From assembly GCF_026151205.1 (NCBI RefSeq), contig NC_087075.1, forward strand, positions 680,501 to 744,500: 64,000 nucleotides of DNA, written 5' to 3'. Made by a program: the position numbers and the translations under genes. A model generated the notes under the pieces. The model did not search any database, had not been told where the DNA came from, and saw only the letters and a program-made list of their open reading frames with translations. This document shows positions 53,518 to 62,770 of this stretch, in pieces. The DNA is from Bolinopsis microptera (lineage: Eukaryota > Ctenophora > Tentaculata > Lobata > Bolinopsidae). How positions within the stretch are numbered: the stretch's first letter is position 1; each line of letters begins with the position of its first letter.

Positions 53518-54648
53518 TTCCTCTCTCAGTGCCGCTTTCCTGACTCAAATTATTTGTTATATAGTAGTGTTGAAAGTAGTAAAATAAAATACAAACACTG
53601 TCTCTCTCTTCAACACTGTACTACTTACGATGCAAATATTATCCCGCTCTTTAACAGTGTACGAATTAAAATGTAATAATTAAAATACCAAGTGTACAGG
53701 TCAAATGTAATAATTAAAGCTCTCGCTTATCAGCTCTCTATTGCTCGGTTTTTACTCTAATTGATAAATCAGTGTCTCACATCGTCACTCCATGACTTAA
53801 TCTCAGTCAGTTCCTCATATTCAAATATTCGGACAGTCAATTAAACACTCTCTTCACAGAAAAGTAGTCCTAATTTCTTTCATCATAGAAAATACCATGC
53901 CCCGGCACCCCTCAAATTTCAAAACCCCTTCAAAACGTTCCAAGTTTTCAAATCAATACACCGCTCTAATTCCCTACAAGTGACGTCACCACTCTCCGAA
54001 TAACCTCTCTTCAACCTCCAATGCTAGCATCACCCGGGTCTTATTTATATAATATCTCTTCCTCTATCTCTTCCTCTATCTCTTTCTCTATCTCTTCCTC
54101 TATCTCTTCCTCTATCTCTTTCATGATATCACAATACGTAGCGCTACTAAAAGAAAACAAGTCTGACACACTACAGAACGCTTCAGCAGGCAGCCACTCC
54201 CACTGAGGCTCTGGTGGCTGAAAGTATGTCAAGTCTGCCGTCTTAAAACTTACAATAAGACCCGGTTATCCATGAATCAACTCATCAAAACACTCTCTCG
54301 AACCAATCCCTCAACGGACGGACATATACTCCTCAAAATAACCCCTCCTAACCTGTGCCTCTCCGGAATCTAACCCCCTGTCCCCTCCATGATGAAAGAA
54401 ACCCCAAAAATACCATTTAAACTCTTACCCTTCACCGAGCATTCCTTTACAGCTTTACTGCTCTTGCACTGCACTAGTCTAACAATGGTAACTGACAACA
54501 CTGTATAATATTACGTTTACGTACATATTTACAAATACTCCTGACCTCTGTCGACTCACTCTCACACACTAAATAGTCTCCATTACCTTAATTAAAATAC
54601 AAAACAAACTATCCTATAATAAAATAGGATCCTACCGTTCGCGCCATT
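53518..54648. other. 5' untranslated region of the LTR element
   Basis: About 1.1 kb between the 5' LTR and the first Gag. It contains a 12-bp pyrimidine repeat (TCTTCCTCTATC, about 54046-54121). A 35-bp stretch (53544-53578) is identical to the 5' end of family A (36536-36570). No gene is recognised. Confidence 0.7.
54629..54648 (-). other. Primer-binding-site candidate
   Basis: On the minus strand, two bases after the 5' LTR end (CTTACA), the sequence reads TGGCGCGAACGGTAGGATCC. A TGG start is what a site complementary to a tRNA 3' CCA end needs. I could not match it to a specific tRNA. Confidence 0.55.
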
Positions 54649-55988
54649 TGTAAGCAGTGGACACTTGCTTCTCGGTTCGAAGTTTATTTGCATTTAATTA
54701 AGGGTTTGGACAATGGAAACGAGCGTGATAATAAAAGGTACACAAAATTAAACTATGAAACAACACAATGAATAATCCGACAACCTCTACTTCAAATCCT
54801 AATTAACCAGACTCGTATCGCCTATAAACGCCCAGCGATCTAGCGAATAGGATGAGAATACAAACAAGGGGTATAATAAAGGTACCCAAGGTACTTAACT
54901 GAACAACGAATAACCGAATATTTGCTCAACCAAACGCTTAGTCACTTAGACTCATATTGCCTCAAATACTATGCAACAAATTCCTAATTACTCCGATTCA
55001 TACTGCCTCAAATATTACGCAACATACTTCCTGCCGTTAATCCTACCCTTAATCTAGCTTTACCTATCTGAGTCAACCATTGCTGACTATTCCTCCCGGG
55101 CTCTTACTCTTAGTCTAGCTTTATCTGTCTAAGTCAACCAGTGCTGACTATTCCTCCCGGGCTCTTATTCTTAATTTCTAGCTTTACCTATCTGAGTCAA
55201 CCATTGCTGACTATTCCTCCCGGGCTCTTACTCTTAGTCTAGCTTTATCTGTCTAAGTCAACCAGTGCTGACTATTCCTCCCGGGTTCTTAGTCTTGATC
55301 TAGCTTTATCTGTCTAAGTCAACCATTGCTGACTATTCCTCCCGGGCTCTTACTCTTAGTCTAGCTTTATCTGTCTAAGTCAACCAGTGCTGACTATTCC
55401 TCCCGGGCTCTTATTCTTAATCTAGCTTTACCTATCTGAGTCAACCATTGCTGACTATTCCTCCCGGGCTCTTACTCTTAGTCTAGCTTTATCTGTCTAA
55501 GTCAGCCTGACTGCAAATGCCTCTATCCTGATAATAGTAACTACGTAATGCTCTACTATTAGATGACCGCCAGTATTATACTGACCACTATAACCATCTA
55601 CCTAACTGAACGACCTAACCTTAACAGGTTCTAGCTACAGAACCTGCCCGGTATCAACATGACCCCCCTCTCGATCGGGTAAACTGGCACTCCTCTATCC
55701 TCAAAAGGCTAACCCTACCATTTCCCAGGAATCTCAAACTGTCCTGTCGATAGCCACAACATTGTAACACTAGTATTCTGTAAACACTCCATAATTCAAC
55801 CTCGTACTGACCCAACATATGTTAAACTGACCTCTCTGCACTTAAACTGCAATAACTGTCGTCTACTAATATATGCCCAAAATACTACGTCACATACTGG
55901 ACCCCACGACCGCCTTATTATAATCATTACACTATCTACATATTACACAATATTACCCTAAATTCATCTCAATTAATCACTGCTTACA
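54649..55988 (-). repeat. 5' LTR of the minus-strand LTR element
   Basis: 1340 bp, nearly identical to 47931-49271 and with the same 61-bp internal tandem repeat (about 55050-55520). It should carry the promoter for minus-strand transcription. I did not identify an unambiguous TATA box. Confidence 0.92.
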
Positions 55989-56130
55989 TTTAAGCAGTGA
56001 GTGACAACCATACTACACATTGAATTAGGATTCCTTTAAATATCAAATTGATTTATTGTAAACTTGTTTACTCTGTAATAAATAGCATAAAATTGAAATT
56101 TTTGTTTAACTGAAATTTTTTGTTTAACTG
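55989..56130 (+). mobile_element. 3' terminus of the old B(+) element with an A-type tail
   Basis: After the LTR element the B 3' UTR resumes (GAGTGACAACCATACTACAC) to GAATTAGGATTCC (56022-56034). It continues with a tail of about 95 bp that matches the last part of family A (complement of 30590-30690), ending in two or three copies of TTTTGTTTAACTGAAAT. The element ends at about 56130, where the sequence becomes unique. Confidence 0.8.
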
Positions 56131-56232
56131 AATGCAATGGGAACTCTTCAGGATGCAAATTGCAAATAGGACATACATTAACTTTTAACGAATGCATTAC
56201 TAAAAATTTGGATTCGATTTGTTAGCTCGACG

Positions 56233-56439
56233 TTACATGGTAGCAATACAGGACAGACAATCCTCCTTCAGGTTCATTACTGTAAGGAAATCGTACTCGC
56301 TATTTGTGTTACACATGGCAAGTATCTGGTCTAATGGTAACTTAGGATCCCCATCAATCATTAATTCCTCTCGGATTCCCAGGCTGCATTTAAAGCGCTT
56401 AACAGCACCAGATTTAACTCCAGGTTTGTTCAGAACATC
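56233..56439 (-). CDS. Candidate terminal coding exon, unknown protein
   Basis: The minus strand is open for 68 codons, bounded upstream by a stop at 56440 and ending in a stop at 56233-56235. It reads GVKSGAVKRFKCSLGIREEL, then DGDPKLPLDQILAMCNTNSE and YDFLTVMNLKEDCLSC, a composition more like real protein than random translation. There is no initiating methionine near the start. If real it is the last exon of a gene whose other exons lie to the right, transcribed divergently from the IQ-motif gene. No upstream exon was found. Confidence 0.3.
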   Translation of the reverse strand, partial: DVLNKPGVKSGAVKRFKCSLGIREELMIDGDPKLPLDQILAMCNTNSEYDFLTVMNLKEDCLSCIATM

Positions 56440-57120
56440 TCAGACCAACTCAACTGACAACTCACTAGGTATTCTAGGTAACTAAGTTGCTAGAAGAACA
56501 GGAGCATTATATAGGTCTAAAAATCTCCTTCCACTGAAATATAGAAAAATTTAGCCCTGCACGGCAGGGCTACAACGTGAAACAAGGCATTATGGACTAT
56601 CGATTTATGAAATTTATACGTTTAGAATACAAGTCAGTCAATGAAATATTTTTAGAATAACTTTCATAAATTTAAATTTTGTTTTACTTAAAAATAAAGA
56701 TAAAATAAAAATGCTCTTATGCTCCCTCAATTTGATTACCTGGATATTATATGGTGTAGGGCTGCTGACTCCAGGGGTCTGTTGCATTGACATTAATATT
56801 ATTTTATGATTTTGTAATATATGCTTTGGGAGTCCTGACATGCAGCTAGCAGGGAGGGAGGGAGGGAGGGAGGAGGGAGGGAGGGAGGGAGGAGGGAGGG
56901 GGGAGGGATGGGGAGGGGGGAGGGTGGGAGAGAGGGAGGAGAGGGAGAGGCTTTCGGGAACTTAAATAAATAGCTATTGCAGACTTAATAATGATACTCC
57001 CATAGGGAGTATATTTTGCAAAGTTCCATGATAAATGTATCAGACAAGTTTTAAAGCTAAATATTCAATTCCCTTTGTGTTCAAAAGCATTAAATATTCA
57101 ATTATTCAGGATGTAAAATA
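56440..57120. other. Intergenic / 5' region of the IQ-motif gene, with polypurine tract
   Basis: Mostly unique. A strongly purine-biased tract of GGGA and GGAG repeats lies at 56850-56948 and could form a triplex or quadruplex. A possible splice acceptor (ATTATTCAG at about 57101-57109) sits 11 bases before the start codon of the next gene, so a non-coding first exon may lie in this stretch. Confidence 0.5.
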
Positions 57121-58578
57121 ATGAGTCAAGGTTATGGTTATGCTCCTCCAACTTTGGAAGAAGCTATCAAGTCTTACAAACGAGCAAAAGAAAAGGCAAC
57201 ATTGATTGATAAGTACAGTAATACGAGGGTAAAAAACTCAAATATTCCTCACAAATCAAATAATGGCTTGAAACAATGGGACCAATCACCAGGTAAACCA
57301 AACTTCAGGCCACGACGTAGGGGTTACAGTCAAGGAAGTATTTCAGAGCTTAACAATTCAGACGAAACAGATGCAGGTGATGATTACCAAAAAAAGAAAA
57401 AGAAACTGCCAAATCAGAATTATAGAGTATCTAAGCGCCGAGAGCCCCATCATACAAGACATAATGCACTTATCCCACATGAGTCAGTGCCTGCCTGGTC
57501 TCAAGCATATAATCCATTTTATCAGTGCAATCCATTCATTCAAAATTATCCTAACATGCCCTCTCATCTATCTGTTCCCGGTTTACCGAGCCAATACATG
57601 AACTCAAGTATGCCACTTGTCCCAAGTATGCCATACTTTTATCCTCAGCACGTTCCTCCACAATTGATGCAAGGCTATCATCACAACAATTTACAACATC
57701 ATCCTTACCCTACTCAATATAACGTGCAGCGTGCTGAACCTATGAATCAAAGAGATTTCCAGAGAGATTGCAAATATTCACCTACTCCTTCAAGACCTTA
57801 CAGTGACAGTGATCTTTTGGAAACTTTATCCAAGCGTTCTTTTCGCGACTCTGAGAAATTTTCTGTTATCCCTCCAATACATAGTATGGATAGAAACAGA
57901 GCTGCAGAAGTGATACAGCGTAGTTACAGGGGGTACAAAGACAGGGTAAAGTCAGGGGCCATCAGGGAAACCTTTTACTCAGATTTTATAGATAAGTTGA
58001 TTGATGATCTGCTGGTTGAAGAGCTGTTGCCTGACATCTTAGTTGAAGTACTCTTGTATGGAGTCAAAGATGTCAAGCTACCAAGTGTAACAGAACGAGT
58101 TGTTTCCGAATACTCTGATCAGATTTTAGAAGAGTGTGTTTATGATATGCTCAGAACAACTGCACACTCCGTCCTTTCTGAAATTCTGACTGTATATTCT
58201 GGGAAGAGGGCAGATAGTGAGGATACTGACATGATGTTATATCTTGTTGATGAGCTGGTTGCAATCCAGATAAGGGAGGTTGTTCAGGAGTTTTTAAGAG
58301 AGTATATTGTGGAGTTTCAGTGTGAGCGGGTCTTCAATCAGATGGTTTATGAGACAACGTCAGTGCTCGTGTGTGAAATGATGAAGGAACAATTTCCTCA
58401 TGTAGAAGAAGAGATAATGCCAAAGAAGGGTAAACCGCCTTTTGACCTTGACAATATCATACTGGCATCAGTTCTCTGCAAGTCTCTTGTGCCTAATGAA
58501 GATTACATATTGGATGGTGTGATAGCACAAGGCCTTGCAAATCAGCTCAAACTTGGAAACAGTGGATCCTCATCCTGA
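57121..58578 (+). CDS. IQ-motif protein of unknown function, 485 residues
   Basis: A single open exon of 485 codons with good codon texture. The N terminus has a helical segment (LEEAIKSYKRAKEKA, 12-26). Residues 60-240 are basic, then Pro/His/Gln/Tyr-rich and probably disordered, with a KKKKK patch (91-95) that could act in nuclear import. An IQ motif with IQ, RG and R at the expected spacing (AAEVIQRSYRGYKDR, 261-275) suggests calmodulin or myosin-light-chain binding. Residues 283-470 are a long helical, acidic domain (FYSDFIDKLIDDLLVEELLP). I do not recognise a named family. The start is the first methionine, preceded by a possible acceptor site. The C-terminal 16 codons plus stop are duplicated directly downstream. 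Confidence 0.8.
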   Translation: MSQGYGYAPPTLEEAIKSYKRAKEKATLIDKYSNTRVKNSNIPHKSNNGLKQWDQSPGKPNFRPRRRGYSQGSISELNNSDETDAGDDYQKKKKKLPNQNYRVSKRREPHHTRHNALIPHESVPAWSQAYNPFYQCNPFIQNYPNMPSHLSVPGLPSQYMNSSMPLVPSMPYFYPQHVPPQLMQGYHHNNLQHHPYPTQYNVQRAEPMNQRDFQRDCKYSPTPSRPYSDSDLLETLSKRSFRDSEKFSVIPPIHSMDRNRAAEVIQRSYRGYKDRVKSGAIRETFYSDFIDKLIDDLLVEELLPDILVEVLLYGVKDVKLPSVTERVVSEYSDQILEECVYDMLRTTAHSVLSEILTVYSGKRADSEDTDMMLYLVDELVAIQIREVVQEFLREYIVEFQCERVFNQMVYETTSVLVCEMMKEQFPHVEEEIMPKKGKPPFDLDNIILASVLCKSLVPNEDYILDGVIAQGLANQLKLGNSGSSS

Positions 58579-58627
58579 TGCCTTGCAAATCAGCTTAAAC
58601 TTGGAAACAGCGGATCCTCATCCTGAT
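58532..58627 (+). repeat. 48-bp tandem duplication over the stop codon of the IQ-motif gene
   Basis: The unit GCCTTGCAAATCAGCT... (58532-58579) is repeated at 58580-58627 with only two differences, CTC to CTT and AGT to AGC. Both are synonymous in the gene frame. The stop codon lies in the first unit, so the second unit is in the 3' UTR. Confidence 0.92.
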
Positions 58628-58681
58628 GCCTAGTTAGATACCTTATTGATAAGATACTTGTTTGAGTGTTATACCGCGTTA

Positions 58682-59114
58682 CACCCCTGTTCCATGCCCA
58701 ATGAACGATGAACGAGGATGGGCACGAGGATACGATTTCCATAAATTCGTCGAATATTGCCTCCAAATCCTCGCGCAAATACCCATCCTCGCGAGGGTAA
58801 ATCATCATCGTGCACAATTTCCCACGAGGATGATTTCCTCGCGATGAAATTATTGGACATTTCCATCCTCGTGAGGGTATCGCGAGGGTTTTCTCCTCAT
58901 CGCACGATGATGAAATTCGAATAAATCACTGATCTTTCCAAAAAGGTATGACAAATTTGGTATTGTGAAAATTCTCACAGTCTCTAGAAAACAGTGGTAC
59001 ACAAATTTTTAAAATCCGAGCAAGTTTATTTTTATCGTGCACCCCCTAGTATCATCGCGAGGATCCCACGAGGATCGCGCGAGGATACCTATATGAAATT
59101 TCGAAACAGGGGTG
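58682..59114. mobile_element. MITE of 433 bp with TTA duplication, rich in CGAGGAT motifs
   Basis: The imperfect inverted ends CACCCCTGTTCC (58682) and AAACAGGGGTG (to 59114) are flanked by TTA on both sides (58679-58681 and 59115-59117). The interior carries a dozen or so copies of CGAGGAT or its complement, often as TCCTCGCGAGG or CACGAGGAT. A 3-bp TTA duplication is typical of PIF/Harbinger-type elements, but the terminal sequence is not diagnostic. No coding sequence. It lies in the 3' flank of the IQ-motif gene. Confidence 0.6.
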
Positions 59115-59117
59115 TTA

Positions 59118-60128
59118 TAGAAGGACACCACTTGTAAAGGATAAGCTTCTAAGTACTTAAAATAACAATCGTGCAGTAATGGGGTGCAGTGAAGAAAAAT
59201 GAGACTGTACCCTATTGTTACAAATAAAAAATATATTATGATGAACTGATTGATTTCACTTTAACTTTAATCATAGAAGGAGGTGAAGTTTCTAATTTAA
59301 TTGATCGGTTGATTTGCCTCCATACTGATAACTTCTATTCTTTGTAGTTGAAGAAATAGCGTTCCAGGTTTAATGATGATGTGCTTTATATCAATATTAC
59401 AGACTTTCAGTGTTCAGAATATATTGTAACGAAATTTGATTTTTAAAACCTTAGTCAGTTATAAATTAAGTATAATCAATCTCAGTAGTTTATATTTAAT
59501 GTTAAGTTAAGACCAAAGTGTAATCATGTAACCTTACAGCTTTTCCTAATTAGGAAATTTTAAAATATTACCTAGCTTAATAAGGAAGGGGGTTTATAAA
59601 AGCTTATGTAACTTTTATACAATAGCTTTAATTTAAGTGGCTTGAACGGAGGGGAGGGGTCTGAAAAGATCAAAATCTGACGTAGGTAACAAATGTGCGA
59701 TTATAATGTGCATGCTAATTATAATCGCACAATCAAAAATCAATGTGAAGTCATATTATCATACTTTTGGTTTGACTTGTGTAAATGGTGTACATAGATA
59801 TCATGGATATGATGTAAATTAATGTTAAAGAAAATTTCAGATAAGTGTGCGTTGGAGTTGTTCAGATTACAGTAGAATATTTCCTTTTTATCAGGAATCA
59901 AGGATCATCTCTCTATTTCTAGACTATATTTCAAAAATGTTCTACTGTCAGTTTGTTTTCTTTTCGTGTTCCAAGAAATTACAGCTTTTCTATAATCTAT
60001 ATACTACTGAAATAACTTAATTTATCAAATATTATCTTACGAATAAAGACAAATTATTAAGAAGTATAGACATCCGGTTTAAATTTATCTTACAAGTGTT
60101 CACTCATAGCCTTAAATAACCTATCAGT
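59118..60128. other. 3' flank of the IQ-motif gene and intergenic DNA
   Basis: AT-rich and non-coding. An AATAAA at about 59222 is a possible polyadenylation signal for the upstream gene if its 3' UTR runs through the MITE. A perfect 14-bp inverted repeat lies at 59694-59731 (arms TGTGCGATTATAAT and complement, 10-bp loop). Confidence 0.55.
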
Positions 60129-60225
60129 ATGCTATCAAGAATATTAGTTCCAAGTCCGCTGTTGAGGACTGTATCAAAACTCTCTACATTTGACTCTATA
60201 ACAGGTCCTGGTGTCCCGTACAAAG
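60129..60225 (+). CDS. Candidate first coding exon, mitochondrial-type presequence
   Basis: From the ATG at 60129 the exon encodes MLSRILVPSPLLRTVSKLST, then FDSITGPGVPYK, and ends in phase 1 at a good donor (AAAG|GTGAG). The N terminus has Arg, Leu, Ser and Lys and no acidic residue, as in mitochondrial targeting peptides. A phase-matched exon starts at 61413. I do not recognise the protein. Confidence 0.45.
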
Positions 60226-60468
60226 GTGAGAATTCAATTAATCAATGTAATTAATCTTATAATTAATTTAAAAACTACTATACTTGTTGAGCTGCTACTT
60301 TGAATTGTCTCTAAGGTTGGAACTTGAAAATCTTATATTACTGTTACATTCGCTTTATTGGGTAATTATACAAAATAAAATGAGGATAATTTAACTACAT
60401 TTTAAAGAGACATATTCCTGAAAAAATTTTAAGTGTGTTATCGTATTATTTATTCTATAATTTGTTTA

Positions 60469-60606
60469 TTATTTTGGTGGTCCTGGAGGTTTAGCAAGGC
60501 CGTGCATCTTAGTTAGTTCCTGAAGTAGTGTACTTGACATCTTTGCTCCTTTGTAGCCCATAATGTTGCCAGCTTCCAGATACTTTGCTGCTTTTGTCTT
60601 GGCGGT
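60469..60606 (-). CDS. Candidate last coding exon on the minus strand, unknown protein
   Basis: On the minus strand an acceptor (TTATATTATTCAG) is followed by 45 codons in phase 0 (TAKTKAAKYLEAGNIMGYKG, then MSSTLLQELTKMHGLAKPPG and PPK) and a stop at 60469-60471. The peptide is compositionally protein-like, basic, with a proline-glycine end. It lies inside the inferred intron of the plus-strand gene. Upstream exons would lie at higher coordinates but none was identified. Confidence 0.4.
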   Translation of the reverse strand, partial: TAKTKAAKYLEAGNIMGYKGAKMSSTLLQELTKMHGLAKPPGPPK

Positions 60607-60805
60607 CTGAATAATATAAATATTAGCATTATTATTAGAAAAAATCAAATAACTAAATAATTCAGTAAATAATTTAGAAAATTGATTTATAGTATTTTTC
60701 GTGATCAGATGTCAAAGGAACGTATTTTCACAATATTTCATTGCCAAGAATTTGATATATTGTACTGTGTTACGGATCAATCTCGTATATTACAGAAATA
60801 CTTTG

Positions 60806-60898
60806 AAGTAGAGTAAAGTAGAGTAAAGTAGAGTAAAGTAGAGTAAAGTAGAGTAAAGTAGAGTTAAGTAGAGTAAAGTAGAGTAAAGTAGACTAAAG
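60806..60898. repeat. 10-bp tandem repeat, about nine copies
   Basis: GTAGAGTAAA repeated, with single variants (GAGTTAAGTA and GACTAAAG). It sits in the inferred intron. Confidence 0.92.
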
Positions 60899-60994
60899 TT
60901 AGAATTCTTTAGAATCAGGTATTTAAACTCTTCAATCTGGTGTCCATGTTAACACATTATACAACCTTTGGAGTTCATAGTGTGTTGAAGTTCT

Positions 60995-61313
60995 GATCTC
61001 ATAAAGTGACATGGTTAAATAGAGTGACGCTATTTAAAAATAAAACTGCTGAAAAAATTCAACAATTTGCAAAATGTCAGTTTCCTGGACATGGGCCAGA
61101 CAAACCAGACACGAGTTATTTGAAACATTCCAGGCACTTGTGTTGATTGAATTCAGTTTATCTCACGTGCAAGATGCCATCTGTACTGTCATTCTGATAC
61201 GTACAGATCACAACTTGGTGTTTTCTAATCTTCACAATTCTAATGTTTATGGGTTTTAGTTTACAATTGTCGGGACCTCATAAAGTGACATGGTTTAAAA
61301 TAGAGAGCTATTT
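60995..61313. repeat. Pair of 25-bp direct repeats
   Basis: CTCATAAAGTGACATGGTT followed by AAATAGAG occurs near 60995-61023, and with two extra bases near 61288-61313. About 270 bp lies between, including an unconvincing 61-codon frame. It may mark an old insertion or a local duplication. Confidence 0.6.
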
Positions 61314-61412
61314 AGAGAGCTATTTAGAGATCTCAGGTTTCCAGTAGAATTAATTTTATCAGACGTTAGAACAAAAAATTATTCGATATAATTTACTATG
61401 AACTTTGTGCAG

Positions 61413-61565
61413 GTCGAGGACCCTGGGTATTAACTATACCTCAACTGGAAACTAACACGGAGAGCAGCGCCCTCTTACCCTGGAAATCTCAAATCCCAAT
61501 GACTGTCAGATATAAAATACCCAAACATCCTCCCTCCCAACGCCACAGTAGAACAATCTCACCGG
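61413..61565 (+). CDS. Candidate second coding exon
   Basis: Acceptor TTTGTGCAG is followed by 153 bp encoding RGPWVLTIPQLETNTESSAL, then LPWKSQIPMTVRYKIPKHPP and SQRHSRTISP. It ends in phase 1 at CCGG|GTAGGC. The phase matches the exon at 60129-60225. The peptide has no stop and a plausible composition. No family is recognised. Confidence 0.45.
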
Positions 61566-62770
61566 GTAGGCTATTTTGTTTTATGTTTGTTTTAAAATGC
61601 TTATTTTCAGTGTTCGTTCACATTACACAGTACGTGATATTTAACAGTCTTGTTGCAATTGGGCATCAGAACTAGACTAATTTCAAGTCGCTTGAAGTAA
61701 CATAAAAGGGTCTACGACTCTATTACTTGTAAATAAATGGTTGATCAGTTCGCGCGAGGGACGCGCGCAGCATATATTATATGATGTATATTATCTATAC
61801 TAATAATCTCAAAATGCGTGTTTGTCTGTGCGCGTGTAATTTCCGAGCGGCTTAATCAAGAAAACGGTAAAACATATGAGTTTATAAGTGGTTTAATTGA
61901 TGGTTTTGTACCACAAATGTGACATGAAATGGCTCACTTTTTCTCGCTCTCTCTGCCATATGCAGCGTTGGTACATAAATCATAATTAGGTTATTTGGCA
62001 ACGTATCAGCGGTAAGATTCACTGTTATTGGGGGGGGGGGGGGGGGGGGGGGGGGGCTCATTGCAGTCTGTTTGGACTATTATAGAGAGAGTTCATACAT
62101 TCAATCGACAATGCAATGCGTGTTTTCGAATATAATAGGCGGGTTTATACTTTTGCATTTCAACTTCGATAGTGAAGTCCCGGCTGTAGGCACGGGTTAC
62201 ACTAATATTATTTATGATATTATTTTGTCTCACTCGATAGATCGTTTGACTCTGAAATAGCGACTCTATTCTACTCTCAACGCTGGCGACTTGCCAACAT
62301 GTAACGTCATGTGCTTTCGATTGAACGAATCACTTTTTCAGAAGTATCAAATTTGTTACGTATGCAGACGTCTATAAGCCTGATTACACCTAGTATAATA
62401 ACACCGAACGGGGTAGCGTCTTGGGGAAATATATCAGCACCGGAACAGGTTTGTGAAGAGGTAGCAATTCTTATTCTGTTGTCATGGTAACGGATTAATT
62501 ATAATTTAGGGTAGAGCTATCAGGTTTGCGAAAGTCTATATTTATCATCGTTAATCGTAGAACTGTTCAGAGTCATCACTTTAAAAGCGGTCGTTCACAA
62601 ATTACGTAATCACTTTTTGGAAATTGTTACCCCGCTCCGCCCCCCCCCCCCCCCTCCCCTCCGTAATCAAAAGAAATGTTTGGTGATCGTTTAATAATTA
62701 TAAAAAGTGTGGTGAATTGTCGATTCACCACAAAATAAATAGTTAATTAATAGATGTGGATACTGGCGGG
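61566..62770. other. Intron or intergenic DNA with possible Helitron-type end and G27 run
   Basis: At about 61794 the sequence reads TCTATACTAATAATCTCAAA, followed by TGCGTGTTTGTCTGTG, which resembles the 5' start of Helitron/Helentron elements in invertebrates. No 3' hairpin end or Rep/helicase coding was found. A run of 27 G is at 62030-62056 and a run of 15 or more C at about 62640-62654. No credible coding exon is seen. Confidence 0.4.

Larger units (their letters stand above)
47931..55988 (-). mobile_element. LTR retrotransposon, about 8.06 kb, minus strand, non-autonomous
   Basis: Two direct repeats of about 1340 bp (47931-49271 and 54649-55988) start TGTAAGCAGTGG and end CACTGCTTACA. 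The interior, read on the minus strand, has a primer-binding-site candidate, a Gypsy-like Gag, a second Copia-like Gag, an aspartic protease and a short pol remnant. No reverse transcriptase, RNase H or integrase core was recognised. Frames are broken in several places. It is inserted in the 3' UTR of the old B(+) element. The five bases on each side (TAATC and TTTAA) do not match, so no target duplication is seen. Confidence 0.88.
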
